Positions 43,112 through 52,603 of a stretch of DNA of 64,000 nt are shown in pieces. The notes below the pieces were generated by a model. The model was not told the origin of the DNA, did no database searches, and saw nothing but the letters and a program-made list of their open reading frames with translations. Positions within the stretch are counted from its first letter, which is position 1. Each line of letters opens with the position of its first letter. Made by a program: the position numbers and the translations under genes. Origin of the DNA: Oceanidesulfovibrio marinus (GTDB lineage Bacteria; Desulfobacterota; Desulfovibrionia; Desulfovibrionales; Desulfovibrionaceae). The stretch is from the NCBI RefSeq assembly GCF_013085545.1, contig NZ_CP039543.1, positions 1,674,001 to 1,738,000 of the forward strand, given 5' to 3'.

Positions 43112-43843
43112 TTACTCAGGATCCACCCGGAAATGCGTATCAAGGCGCATTGCGCCGAAGAGTGCTGTCATGTCCTGGCTGACGCGTCGAAGCCGCAATC
43201 CGCCGCCGGCCGCGGCAAGGGCGTTGTGCGCTGCAATGAAGAGACGAATGCCTGTGGAGTCCACGACGCTGACGCCAGACATGTCGATGGTGATATCGGT
43301 CACGCCCGCATGGAGAAGGTCTTGCAACTCCTGGCGCAGAACTCCCGCGCCGGACGACTCCACCCCCCTGCATGGCATGACGATGGCGGCCGCGCCGCCA
43401 GCCCAGTCGGGGCTTTGCGAGACCACGTTGGAGCCGCCGTTTGTGGCAAACCAGATGCAGTTGCCCCTTGCGTTGAAGCTGACAGCGTCGAAGTAGCCGT
43501 AAAGAATGGGCAGGCCCCGTCCGCCCATGCTCAGGGGATGGGGCACAGCTCTGCCCGCGTTGGCCCAGTCGAAGCCGGGCCCCTCGTCGGACACGGTCAC
43601 GGAGACGCCGTCCCGGCCGTACTCCAGCTCGGCGCGGATGATCTGGCCGGCGTCGAACCTCGCGCCGTGGACTACGGCGTTGGCAAGCGCCTCCCGCAGG
43701 CCCAGCACGACCACGAACCGGCAGTGCTCCAGGCCGAGGCGGTCAAGAAATCCGCACGCCTCGTTACAGGCCGCGTCGATGTTGCCGAGCTCTGCGGACA
43801 TGGCTACCCGCAGCACCGTCTGTGTAGACTCCATGGTGAACAT
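43112..43843 (-). CDS. RsbW-like HATPase fused to a STAS domain
   Basis: About 243 residues. The N-terminal half is an anti-sigma-type GHKL kinase: N box LREALANAVVHGARF, G1 SDEGPGFDW and G2 GGRGLPIL. The C-terminal half is a STAS domain with the phosphorylatable serine in VVDSTGIRLF. Kinase and its usual antagonist substrate in one chain are unusual, as they normally bind as separate partners. I start at MFTMEST (GGAG about 11 bases upstream); the frame is open 39 codons further but that part looks non-coding. Confidence 0.82.
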   Translation of the reverse strand: MFTMESTQTVLRVAMSAELGNIDAACNEACGFLDRLGLEHCRFVVVLGLREALANAVVHGARFDAGQIIRAELEYGRDGVSVTVSDEGPGFDWANAGRAVPHPLSMGGRGLPILYGYFDAVSFNARGNCIWFATNGGSNVVSQSPDWAGGAAAIVMPCRGVESSGAGVLRQELQDLLHAGVTDITIDMSGVSVVDSTGIRLFIAAHNALAAAGGGLRLRRVSQDMTALFGAMRLDTHFRVDPE

Positions 43844-44276
43844 TATTATGCTGCTCCGATTGCGGCTATGCCGCTCCGGCGGATGTCTTCGGGATATCTT
43901 GTCGGACAAGGTCGGAATCGCACACATTGAAGAGCGTAGCGGCCACGGTACAGCCGGCATCGCTTGTGCCGGGTAGCTCGCTCCCGGTACATGATGCAGC
44001 CGTACCCATGATTGCCAAACCTATACTGTGCGATATCGCCATACATTCCACGATGATGCCTGCAAACTCCGGAACATGCTCCTAAGATAGTGTAAGATAA
44101 GGAGGCCGTTCGATCAATTGGTTTTCGCATTTTCAGCAAAAATCGGGAGTTCCCATATTTTCGTGAAAAAAATGACAGCGTTCCAGCTTGCGCTGTTCAA
44201 TTCCACACAATTGCGTATACTGCCTAATGGGCTATCGCCGAATAAGCCCCAGATTAATGGCAAGGAGACTGTCGCA
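43844..44276. other. 433-bp divergent intergenic region
   Basis: It separates the STAS operon (minus) from the M16 protease gene (plus). There is a small hairpin (CCGGG/CCCGG near 43968-43985) and a good -10 box TATACT at 44216-44221 for the protease gene, without a clear -35. The frame open from 44118 is a 5' extension of the protease frame and is not protein-like. Confidence 0.45.
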
Positions 44277-46982
44277 ATGAATGTACGGCGTATATTACTC
44301 GTATTTGGAGCCCTCTCCATGATTTTACTGACGACCCCGACCCCCAAGGCGCAGGCCATTCAGGAAAGCGACGTGGAACATACCGTGGTTCGTCTCGAGA
44401 ACGGCATGAGCGTTCTCGTTCAACCGGACGACCGCTTCCCGCTCGCTTCCGTGCGCCTGTATGTGCATACCGGCTCAGCGTACGAAACCCCGAACCAGGC
44501 AGGCATCAGCCACCTGCTGGAACACATGGTCTTCAAGGGGACAGAAAAACGCGCCCCCGGTGAGGTGGCGCGGGATATCGAGGCCGTGGGCGGATACGTC
44601 AACGCGGCCACGAGCTTCGATTATACGGTCTTTCTGTCCGAGCTTCCGGCCGATCACTGGGAGCTCGCCCTGGACGTGTTCAAGGACATGATCTTCGGCG
44701 CCAAGCTGGACCCGGAGGAGGTGAACCGCGAGAAGCAGGTAGTCCTTTCGGAGCTGGAGCGCGGCGAGGACAACCCCTCCACCCTGATCTTCAAGGATAT
44801 CCAGAAAAAAGTCTGGCCGGGCACTACCTATGCCTGGCCTGTCATCGGCTACCGCGACACCGTGTCCAAGCTCCAGGCCCAGGACATCCGGGAGTACGTG
44901 AACCGCCAGTACCAGCCGCAGTCCATGCTGCTGGTGGTGGTGGGCAAAGTCTCCAGGGACGAGGCCGTGGCCGCTGCCGAGCGCGTGTTCGGCGGGCTCA
45001 AGAACACCCGCTCCCTCACCCCGCCCAATCCCCTGCCCCTGGAGGAGCTTGGCGGCGCCGCCCCGCAGGTCACCGTGCGCAAAGGACCATACAACAAGAC
45101 GTACCTCTCGGCCGCGTTCCCCGCACCCGGGTTCCGGGCAACGGACGCCACGGGGCTGGAGGTGCTGGCCCATCTGCTGGGCGGCGACTACACGTCCAAG
45201 CTCTACAGGAAGTACAAGTACGAAGAGCAGCTGGTGGATACGATCTCCGTATCCTACCTCTCGCTGGAGCGCGTGGGCTTGCTCTACTTCAACGCCGTGC
45301 TCGACTCCCAGAACCTGGACGCCTTCTGGAAGGAGTTCATCACCGATCTCTCCACGCTGAAGGCCTCGGACTTCTCCCAGGATATTCTGGACCGCGCCAA
45401 GCTCAACCTGGAGGACTCCCTGTACCAGACCAAGGAGACCCTGGGCGGCCTGGCCAGCAAGCTCGGCTTTTTCCAGTTCTTCGAAGGCAACCCCCTGGCC
45501 GAGGAGAACTACCTGACCGAGCTGAATCTGGTGGACGATCTGGAGCTGGACCGCATCATTGCGGCGTACCTGAACCCATCGCGGCTGTCCGTCTCCGCCT
45601 TGATCCCGGAGGAGACCGCCAAGGATGACGCATCCAACAAGCCGTCCGGCGACGGCGTCGCCGCCGCGTTGCAGAAAGACATGCTCCAGGTCGTACAAAA
45701 GGATTGGCCCGTGCAGAAGGCCCCTGCCAAGGATACCTCGCTGCCGGCCAAGGAGGCCGCGCTGAAAGCCGAGTACGTGGACCTGGGCCACGGCCGCACC
45801 CTGGTGCTGCTGCCTGATCCCACCCTGCCGTACACCGCCGTGTCCATGCACTTCCGCGGGGGCGACCTGCTGCTTCCTCCGGACAAGCAGGGCCTTTCGG
45901 AGCTCATGGGCCGGGTGCTGCCGCGCGGCATCGACGGCATGTCCGCCACCGAGATCCAGGACTACCTGGCGGCCCACGCTGCGGACCTGAACACCAGCGC
46001 CGGCCGCGACATGCTCGGCGTGTCGGCCAAGTTCCCCACCCGCTTCTCCGCGGACATCTTCGATCTCTTCACGCGCATCCTCACCGGGCCGACCTTCCCG
46101 GAAGATGAAGTTGCGCGGGAGAAGAAGAACCAGCTCGCCACCATCATGAAGCGCGAGGATCAGCCCATGGGACGCATGTTCCGCGAGCTTTTCCCGCAGC
46201 TCTTCCACGACCATCCCTACAGCTACTACCACATGGGTCAGCCCAAGGAGCTGGGGGCGCTGACCCGCGACGACGTGGTCGACCTGTGGCAGAAGCAACG
46301 CAGCGAGCCGTGGGTCATGGCCGTGTGCGGCGACTACGACCGCGACGTCGTGGTCAACGCGGCGCAGCGTCTGGCCGACGCCCTGCCTCCCGGCGAGCAC
46401 CCGGTGGCGTTCACCCCGCCGAACTGGAGCAAGGACCACGAGTTCACCATGCACATGGAGGACCGCAACCAGGCCCACCTGCTGCTGGTCTTCCCGGTGC
46501 CGGGCCAGGCCCAGCAGGACGGCCCCGGCCTGCGCCTTCTGCGCAACACCCTGGGCGGCATGAGCGGCCCGCTGTTCCGCACCCTGCGCGACGAACAGGG
46601 CCTGGGCTACTCCGTGTCCACCTTCCTCTGGCAGAGCCCGGAGTCCGGCTTCCTGGCCTTCTACATCGGCACCTCGCCGGACAAGCTGGACAAGGCGCGG
46701 AAAGGCTTCCGTGACCTTATCGCCAAGCTGCACACCACGCCCATGGACGAGGAAAGCGTGGAGCGCGGCAAGAACCAGCTCTCCGGCGACTACTACCGCG
46801 ACCACCAGAGCTTGCTCAGCCGTTCGTCCGAAGCCTCGGGCCTGATGGCACAGGGCCTGCCGCACGACCTGAACCGCGAGTCCATCGAGGCGGCCAAATC
46901 CCTGACCGCCCAGGACCTCATGACCCTGACCAAGAAGTACCTGGAATGGGACAAGGCCTACGAGGTGACGCTGCAGCCGTAG
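44277..46982 (+). CDS. M16-family zinc protease, exported, two-domain form
   Basis: A 901-residue protein with a signal peptide (MNVRRILLVF start, cut near TPKAQA, residue 27). The first M16 domain has the inverted zinc motif HLLEH (His79, Glu82, His83) and the third ligand Glu159 in VVLSELERGE. The second M16 domain (from about residue 495) lacks the motif, as usual, and ends with the substrate-grip region (RTLRDEQGLGYSV). It probably degrades peptides or misfolded pieces in the periplasm. AAGGAG nine bases before the ATG decides the start. Confidence 0.92.
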   Translation: MNVRRILLVFGALSMILLTTPTPKAQAIQESDVEHTVVRLENGMSVLVQPDDRFPLASVRLYVHTGSAYETPNQAGISHLLEHMVFKGTEKRAPGEVARDIEAVGGYVNAATSFDYTVFLSELPADHWELALDVFKDMIFGAKLDPEEVNREKQVVLSELERGEDNPSTLIFKDIQKKVWPGTTYAWPVIGYRDTVSKLQAQDIREYVNRQYQPQSMLLVVVGKVSRDEAVAAAERVFGGLKNTRSLTPPNPLPLEELGGAAPQVTVRKGPYNKTYLSAAFPAPGFRATDATGLEVLAHLLGGDYTSKLYRKYKYEEQLVDTISVSYLSLERVGLLYFNAVLDSQNLDAFWKEFITDLSTLKASDFSQDILDRAKLNLEDSLYQTKETLGGLASKLGFFQFFEGNPLAEENYLTELNLVDDLELDRIIAAYLNPSRLSVSALIPEETAKDDASNKPSGDGVAAALQKDMLQVVQKDWPVQKAPAKDTSLPAKEAALKAEYVDLGHGRTLVLLPDPTLPYTAVSMHFRGGDLLLPPDKQGLSELMGRVLPRGIDGMSATEIQDYLAAHAADLNTSAGRDMLGVSAKFPTRFSADIFDLFTRILTGPTFPEDEVAREKKNQLATIMKREDQPMGRMFRELFPQLFHDHPYSYYHMGQPKELGALTRDDVVDLWQKQRSEPWVMAVCGDYDRDVVVNAAQRLADALPPGEHPVAFTPPNWSKDHEFTMHMEDRNQAHLLLVFPVPGQAQQDGPGLRLLRNTLGGMSGPLFRTLRDEQGLGYSVSTFLWQSPESGFLAFYIGTSPDKLDKARKGFRDLIAKLHTTPMDEESVERGKNQLSGDYYRDHQSLLSRSSEASGLMAQGLPHDLNRESIEAAKSLTAQDLMTLTKKYLEWDKAYEVTLQP

Positions 46983-47010
46983 GATGCACCGTTATAAAAA
47001 ACGAAAGAAG

Positions 47011-47042
47011 AAAGCCCCGGCCTGGATGCGGTCGGGGCTTTT
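47011..47042. terminator. Terminator between convergent genes
   Basis: AAAGCCCCG and CGGGGCTTTT enclose a 13-base loop; a T-run follows on the plus strand and an A/T-rich run (TTTCTTTCG) on the minus strand, so it may serve both genes. Confidence 0.85.
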
Positions 47043-47108
47043 GTCATTGCTGGAAATAACGATGGTTGGCTGGGAGTCTTGCTGTCCTGGGGGCTCCCGG
47101 CAACGACA

Positions 47109-48779
47109 TCACTCCGTGGCGTTCGATGTCTTGCCGCGCAGGAGTATGCCGATGTTCTTGGCCACATCCTTGTCGTCCGGATCGACCTCCCTCGCCTTCA
47201 GAAATGCTTGCAAGGCCTCGTCCTTCTTGCCAGTGGCGTACAGCGAGATGCCCAGCAGCTTGTAGAGCCGTACGCTGTCCGGGAAACGCTGCAGCGAGTC
47301 CTGGGCCAGACGTATCGCTTCTGAATATCGCTGTGCGCCGACAAGCATCTCTGCAAAAATGACGTGGCTGTCGACGGAATCGGACACGCGGTCGTAGTAC
47401 ACCTGCATGTTGGCGAACGCCTTTTTGCGTTCCCCGATGCTCCAGTAATACTGGCCAAGCGCCTTATTGGCGTACGGATTTGGCCCCGTAATGCTCAGGG
47501 TGTGCCCGAAAAGGGTTCCCGAGTTCTTCCATAGTGCAGCCTGCGCATGCGCTGTCACACCGAAGTAGGCGATGACCACCGCCATGACGGCGTACCCGAC
47601 CGCGCGGTTCCTGAAGAACCGGAACCTGCCGGCCAGGGCGCATACCCCCCAGACAATGGCGATGTAGAGCCCGATGAATGGAATGTACGCGTATCTGTCG
47701 GCCATGGACTGCCTGCCGATCTGCACGATGCCGATGACCGGGAGCATGGCGATGAGATACCAGAACCAGCCCATGGCCAGGAACCGGTTTCGCGCGGCCA
47801 GCTTGACTACGCCGGCCGTGATTGCCAGCAGCAACAGGCCGGCCAGGAGCACATGCCATTTGGGAATGACCGGCCGCAGCGGGTACAGCACGCCCAGGTC
47901 GAATGGCGCGACAAGCTTATACAGATACGCCACGTACGACACGAGCACGTTGGCCATTCGATAGCCGGCCCCGACCCTCTCCAGGGACGAGACCGAATCG
48001 GAATGCGCCTGCGCAAAGTAGGCGACGCCGCAAAACACGCCTGACGCGGCAAAGAACAGGCACTTTTCCTTGACCAGGGTCCATACCGCAGCCCACCTGC
48101 CAGACGTGCCGCTCCCGAACCGCCGGAGCGGCCAGTAGTCCAGCAGCAGAAGCAGCAACGGCAGCGAGACGAGCATCGCCTTGGACATCAATCCCAGCAC
48201 GAAGAACAGCAGAGACGCGAGCAGCCATCGCCGTCGATCCCTGTCCGCTGCCTGCGCATACAACGCATACGCATACACGGACAGGAGCGCGAACAGCATG
48301 CTCAGCACATCCTTGCGCTCCGATATCCAGGCCACGGACTCTACGTGCAGCGGATGGACAGCGAGAAGCGCAGCGACAACAAAGCTGCGGAATGCGGCGC
48401 TGGTGAGCCTGTACAGAATCGCAAAGAGCAAGACACAGCTGGCCGCATGGAGAACGATGTTCGCAGTATGTTGCCAGAAGGGGTTGAGCCCGAGCAGCTC
48501 CACAATGGCCATGTGCGAAAGCCATACGAGCGGGTGCCAGTTGCCGGTCTCTAGTGTAGAGAAGGCCCAGAGCAGCCCGTCCCCCGTCAGGCCCTGCCGC
48601 ACTATGTCATTGTCGTAGATATATATCGTATCGTCAAAAGTGATGAACGACGCGCCAAACACGCTCTCGTAGACGACGAAGACCAGCAAGACCAGGCCGC
48701 ACGCCAAGTAGAACGGGAGATTGCCTCCGCCTCCATTCCCGGACGAACAGTCGCGGCATTCCTGGCTGCTGGTTCCCAT
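47109..48779 (-). CDS. TMTC-like membrane glycosyltransferase with TPR repeats
   Basis: About 556 residues: a GT-C-type membrane part with about ten helices (loop SFITFDDTIYIYDNDIV after the first helix, then NWHPLVWLSHM and HPLHVESVAWISERKDVLS), and a C-terminal TPR part (from about 430; ALGQYYWSIGERKKAFANM, SEAIRLAQDSL, GKKDEALQAFLKA). This layout is that of TMTC/PMT-related O-glycosyltransferases common in deltaproteobacteria. The acidic DD in the first loop fits the catalytic loop of GT-C enzymes. Substrate unknown. The start at MGTSSQE is favoured over one 19 codons upstream. Confidence 0.82.
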   Translation of the reverse strand: MGTSSQECRDCSSGNGGGGNLPFYLACGLVLLVFVVYESVFGASFITFDDTIYIYDNDIVRQGLTGDGLLWAFSTLETGNWHPLVWLSHMAIVELLGLNPFWQHTANIVLHAASCVLLFAILYRLTSAAFRSFVVAALLAVHPLHVESVAWISERKDVLSMLFALLSVYAYALYAQAADRDRRRWLLASLLFFVLGLMSKAMLVSLPLLLLLLDYWPLRRFGSGTSGRWAAVWTLVKEKCLFFAASGVFCGVAYFAQAHSDSVSSLERVGAGYRMANVLVSYVAYLYKLVAPFDLGVLYPLRPVIPKWHVLLAGLLLLAITAGVVKLAARNRFLAMGWFWYLIAMLPVIGIVQIGRQSMADRYAYIPFIGLYIAIVWGVCALAGRFRFFRNRAVGYAVMAVVIAYFGVTAHAQAALWKNSGTLFGHTLSITGPNPYANKALGQYYWSIGERKKAFANMQVYYDRVSDSVDSHVIFAEMLVGAQRYSEAIRLAQDSLQRFPDSVRLYKLLGISLYATGKKDEALQAFLKAREVDPDDKDVAKNIGILLRGKTSNATE

Positions 48780-48842
48780 CACGCCCTCGCGCTCGTATTG
48801 TGCAATGCCGCCGCAGGAAACAGCGTCACGCCGCATTGACTG

Positions 48843-49775
48843 CTACTCACCTTTCTTGTGCTTCACCGTCTCCAGCACCGTGGTCAGCGAGGCCACCATG
48901 CCCGAGACGTCGGAGAGGTCGGAGGGGATGACCAGGGTGTTGCCTTCCTTGGCGATATGGCCGAACTCCTGGATGTAGCGCTCGGCAATGCGCAGGTTGG
49001 CGGCGGCCAGACCACCACGTTCGGCCAGGGCTTCGGCCACGGTGCGCACGCCCTGGGCCGTGGCTTCGGCAAAGAGCTCGATCTCCTTGGCTTGGCCTTC
49101 GGCCTCGTTGATGCGCTTCATCTTCTCGCCTTCGGACAGGGCTATGGCCTCCTGCCGAGCGCCTTCGGCGCGGTTGATGCGCGACTGGCGGTCACCCTCG
49201 GAAATGGAGATGGCGGCGCGCTTCTCGCGCTCGGCCTTCATCTGCCCTTCCATGGCGGCCATCACCGAGTTGGGCGGGGTGATATCCTTGATCTCGTAGC
49301 GCAGCACCTTCACACCCCAGTTCTGGGCCGCCTCATCCACGGCCTCCACCACCTGCTGATTGATGGAATCGCGCTCCTCAAAGGTCTTGTCCAGATCGAT
49401 CTTGCCGATGGCAGAGCGCAGTGAGGTCTGTGCAAGCTGGGTCGCGCCTATTTTGTAGTTCTCGATGCCGTAGCTGGAGAGCTTGGAATCGATGACCATG
49501 AGGTAGATCACGCCGTCCACCTCCACGGAGACGTTGTCCCGCGTGATGCAGATCTGCGAGGGGATGTCCATGACCTCTTCCTTCAGGCTGCGGCGGTAAG
49601 ACACGCGGTCCAGGAAGGGAATGAGGATGTGGAAGCCCGCGCCCAAGGTGCTGTGGTACTTGCCCAGACGCTCCACCACGAACTCGGACTTCTGCGGTAC
49701 CACCCGCGCCGTCTTGAGGAACAGGATAATGACGACGGCGGCTATTATCGCAACCATCACCAGGGATTCATTCAT
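48843..49775 (-). CDS. SPFH/band 7 protein (QmcA/stomatin-like)
   Basis: A 310-residue membrane-anchored protein. One N-terminal helix is followed by the SPFH domain (RVVPQKSEFVVERLGKYHSTL as its opening, e.g. SEFVVERLGKYH; RDNVSVEVDGVIYLMV) and a coiled-coil part (EKRAAISISEGDRQSRINRA). It should form oligomeric microdomain scaffolds in the inner membrane, often with NfeD, encoded just upstream and overlapping by four bases. Confidence 0.93.
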   Translation of the reverse strand: MNESLVMVAIIAAVVIILFLKTARVVPQKSEFVVERLGKYHSTLGAGFHILIPFLDRVSYRRSLKEEVMDIPSQICITRDNVSVEVDGVIYLMVIDSKLSSYGIENYKIGATQLAQTSLRSAIGKIDLDKTFEERDSINQQVVEAVDEAAQNWGVKVLRYEIKDITPPNSVMAAMEGQMKAEREKRAAISISEGDRQSRINRAEGARQEAIALSEGEKMKRINEAEGQAKEIELFAEATAQGVRTVAEALAERGGLAAANLRIAERYIQEFGHIAKEGNTLVIPSDLSDVSGMVASLTTVLETVKHKKGE

Positions 49776-50236
49776 GGCTTGTTCGCCTCCGAAGTAAGGG
49801 GATGTACTTCCAGGGTCAGGCCGTCGGCGGACGCCTTGCCCGCCACGCGCACGGTCGCACCCTCTTCAATTGCCACGCCGGACTCGGCGCGCCAGAAACT
49901 GCCCATGCACTTCACCTCGCCCGGATGCCCCGGCTGGATGGGCTTGGTCACCACGGCGTTGCGGCCGGCCATGGGATCAGCATCCTCTCCGGCTTGCGAG
50001 CTCTGATTGCCGGAAAAGGTGCGCAGCGCCACACGCCGCAGGCTGAAGAGAAACGCCAGCGAGGCCGCCAGGAACCCGGCAATCTGCCATTGCAAGGTCA
50101 ACGACGGGAAGAAGAGCATGGCCGCCGCCGTGAGCCAGCTGCCCAGGGCGAAAAAAAGCAGGATGAAGCCCGGCATGAGCAGCTCCGCCACCACAAAGGC
50201 GACGCCGACGAGGAACCAGATGAGGGTTGCGGACAT
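49772..50236 (-). CDS. NfeD-like protein
   Basis: A 154-residue short-form NfeD with two or three N-terminal membrane helices (IWFLVGVAFVVAELLMPGF) and a C-terminal OB-fold domain (ATVRVAGKASADGLTLEV). Its stop overlaps the ATG of the SPFH gene (ATGA). The two proteins form a widespread pair. Confidence 0.92.
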   Translation of the reverse strand: MSATLIWFLVGVAFVVAELLMPGFILLFFALGSWLTAAAMLFFPSLTLQWQIAGFLAASLAFLFSLRRVALRTFSGNQSSQAGEDADPMAGRNAVVTKPIQPGHPGEVKCMGSFWRAESGVAIEEGATVRVAGKASADGLTLEVHPLTSEANKP

Positions 50237-50336
50237 GTATGGGCCTCCGGAAATAAAAACCGGGATGAGGATGCAGGAGAAAAACCTAATTATCCGTCCC
50301 GCTTCCCTATTCCATACCCGAGGCGCCTTGGCAAGC

Positions 50337-51230
50337 TTATGACGCTTTCATGTCCGTCCACTGCGAGATAAGCATACCCGCGAACATCAGCCCGCAGCCC
50401 AGAAGCCCGCGCGAGCCGAGCATCTCGCCCAGGAGAATCCAGCCGCCAAGCGCCGCGAACACCGTCTCCATGGACAGGAGTACCGCGGCGTGGGCCGGGT
50501 TGGCCCTGCGCTGCGCCACCACCTGTATGGTGAATGCCACGCCCACGGAGATGACGCCGCCGTAAAGGATGGGCCACATGCCACCGTACAGGCCGGATAA
50601 GGTGAGTGTTTCCGTAAAAAAGGCGATGACCAGATGGAGGATTGCGCAAACAGTGAACTGGCCGCACGCAAGACGCACTGCGTCGTACCGCGGAGCCAGC
50701 CAGGAGAGCAGCACCACGTGGATCGCCCAGAAGACTGCGCCGATCAGCACCATGCCATCGCCGGGCGCCAGGGAAAAGGAGCTGGTGACGGAAAGAAAGT
50801 ACAGGCCCAGCACGGCGCACGTCGCGCCGATCCAGTGGCCCTTGTCCGCACGCTGGCCCAGGAACAGGCCGATGATGGGCACGATGACCACGTACAGCCC
50901 GGTGATGAATCCGGCCTTGCCGGCCGTGGTGTACACCAGCGCCACCTGCTGCAGGCTTGCGCCGCAGAAGAGAACGAACCCGGCCAGAAGTGACGCCCCC
51001 CAGAAGGGAAGGGGCACGTCCAGCGTCTTTTCCACGGGCTTGCCGATCTTGCGCTTGTCCAACCAGCGGATGACCGGCACCAATGACGCCGCGCCCAGGG
51101 CGAAGCGAATGCCGTTGTAGGTGAACGGTCCCACAAACTCGTTGCCCACCCGCTGGACCGCAAAGGCAAAGCCCCAGAGCAGCGCGGTGAGTAGTAATAG
51201 AAGATCGGCAGTCAGCGTGTCACGTTGCAT
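50337..51230 (-). CDS. EamA/DMT-family permease
   Basis: A 297-residue membrane protein with ten helices in two EamA repeats (LLLLLTALLWGFAFAVQRVG opening, e.g. LLWGFAFAVQRVG; second repeat near residue 150). Members export or import small metabolites; the substrate here cannot be told. It is divergent from the cobalamin riboswitch operon and starts about 75 bp from it. Confidence 0.9.
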   Translation of the reverse strand: MQRDTLTADLLLLLTALLWGFAFAVQRVGNEFVGPFTYNGIRFALGAASLVPVIRWLDKRKIGKPVEKTLDVPLPFWGASLLAGFVLFCGASLQQVALVYTTAGKAGFITGLYVVIVPIIGLFLGQRADKGHWIGATCAVLGLYFLSVTSSFSLAPGDGMVLIGAVFWAIHVVLLSWLAPRYDAVRLACGQFTVCAILHLVIAFFTETLTLSGLYGGMWPILYGGVISVGVAFTIQVVAQRRANPAHAAVLLSMETVFAALGGWILLGEMLGSRGLLGCGLMFAGMLISQWTDMKAS

Positions 51231-51303
51231 GATATATTTCTCCCCGGAAGTTCACGGGGTTTGACAGCCGCACCCGGTTCTGTCAACCGCTTGCCGCCTG
51301 TTG

Positions 51304-51515
51304 ACCGAGGTGCCCCCCGAGGGTAGTGGTTTCCTGTCCGGGTGGCCCCGAGCCGTTTGCAAGGGGCAGAATAGGGAATCCCGTTAAAGTCGGGAGCGGA
51401 CCCGCCGCCGTAAGCTGCAGCATTGCGCCGTCCCAGCACGCGCCACTGGGGAGTTTCTCCGGGAAGGCCGGGCCGGTGCGCAGCGAGCCGGAAGACCTGC
51501 CTGGACATGGAAGAC
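51304..51515 (+). promoter_or_regulatory. Cobalamin (B12) riboswitch
   Basis: Core elements in order: GGGAATCCCG, then GGAGCGGACCCGCCGCCGTAA (51393-51414, seen as GAGCGGACCCGCCGC), GCCACTGG (51442-51449) and the B12 box AGCCGGAAGACCTGCC (51486-51501). These are the conserved blocks of the AdoCbl riboswitch in their normal spacing. The ends of the element are approximate. It precedes cbiK and the ABC genes, with a terminator between. Confidence 0.93.
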
Positions 51516-51576
51516 TTCGCAACGGCAACGGGACTCTTGCCGGCCGCGATCTCCCCGGGCACGAAAAACGGATCGG

Positions 51577-51609
51577 CCCTCTCCCGTGTATTCGGGGAGA
51601 GGGTTTTTT
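51577..51609 (+). terminator. Expression-platform terminator of the cobalamin riboswitch
   Basis: CCCTCTCCC and GGGGAGAGGG form a strong stem followed by TTTTTT, about 75 bp after the B12 box and 47 bp before cbiK. With ligand bound, transcription should stop here. Confidence 0.85.
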
Positions 51610-51655
51610 CGTTTGCAGCCCCAACGAGTCCCGGATTCCCATCCGGAGGAACCCT

Positions 51656-52573
51656 ATGTCGTCCGTATCTGCCGTCCCTCGTCGGCGCCCCCGACCTGTC
51701 TGGCTTGTGTTGGCCTGTGCTCTGTGCCTTATGCTTATGGCGGTTTCGCCCGCCATGGCCGGCCATGGCAAATCAAAGCCCGAGAAGAAAGGCATCCTGC
51801 TGGTGGCCTTCGGCACCTCCGTGCCCGAGGCGCGCCCAGCCTTCGACAACATCGACGCCAAGGTCAAAGCCGCCTTCCCGGACGTGGAGGTCCGCTGGGC
51901 CTACACCTCGCACATCATCCGCACCAAGGTGGCCAAGGAAACCGGCGAGGAGCTGCCCTCCCCGGCCGAGGCCCTGGCCAAGATGATGGCCGACGGCTTC
52001 ACCCACGTGGCCGTGCAGTCCCTGCACACCATCCCCGGCCAGGAGTACCACGGCCTGGTGGAGACTGCCCACGCGTTCGCAACCATGCCCAAGGGTATGA
52101 AACGGATTCTGGTCGGATATCCGCTCCTTTCGACGTCGGCAGACATGGCCGAGGTTGCGGACGCGATTATCGCCACCCTGCCCAAGGAGCGCAAGGCGGA
52201 CGAGGCCGTGGTCCTCATGGGCCACGGCACCCACCATCCGGCGGACGTGTACTACGCTGCCCTGCAGTACTACCTGAGCAAGCGCGACCCCAACGTCTTC
52301 GTGGGCACGGTGGAAGGCCACCCCACCCTGGATGACGTGATCGCCGGGTTGAAAGCCAAAGACCTGAAAACCGCGTACCTCGTACCCTTCATGTCCGTGG
52401 CCGGCGACCACGCCCGCAACGACATGGCCGGGGACGAGCCCGACTCCTGGAAGTCCGTGCTCACCGAGCAGGGCTTCAAGCCCATTCCCGTACTGCGCGG
52501 CACGGCCGAGGTGGACCCCATCGTGGATATCTGGATAGAGCACCTCAAGGGTGCGTTCAGCCACTTCGAGTAA
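51656..52573 (+). CDS. cbiK: Periplasmic-type cobaltochelatase CbiK
   Basis: A 305-residue class II chelatase of the anaerobic B12 pathway that inserts Co2+ into sirohydrochlorin. A signal peptide (VWLVLACALCLMLMAV core, cut near SPAMA, residue 35) marks it as the exported CbiK-P form known from Desulfovibrio vulgaris. Catalytic and metal-binding histidines are in VQSLHTIPGQEYHG and MGHGTHHPADVYY. AGGAACC lies before the ATG. It is under the cobalamin riboswitch and first in an operon with an ABC uptake system and cbiL. Why a chelatase should be exported is unsettled; a part in haem or metal transport has been considered. Confidence 0.93.
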   Translation: MSSVSAVPRRRPRPVWLVLACALCLMLMAVSPAMAGHGKSKPEKKGILLVAFGTSVPEARPAFDNIDAKVKAAFPDVEVRWAYTSHIIRTKVAKETGEELPSPAEALAKMMADGFTHVAVQSLHTIPGQEYHGLVETAHAFATMPKGMKRILVGYPLLSTSADMAEVADAIIATLPKERKADEAVVLMGHGTHHPADVYYAALQYYLSKRDPNVFVGTVEGHPTLDDVIAGLKAKDLKTAYLVPFMSVAGDHARNDMAGDEPDSWKSVLTEQGFKPIPVLRGTAEVDPIVDIWIEHLKGAFSHFE

Positions 52574-52603
52574 TACGCCAGGCGCTCGCACGCTGGAATC
52601 AAC

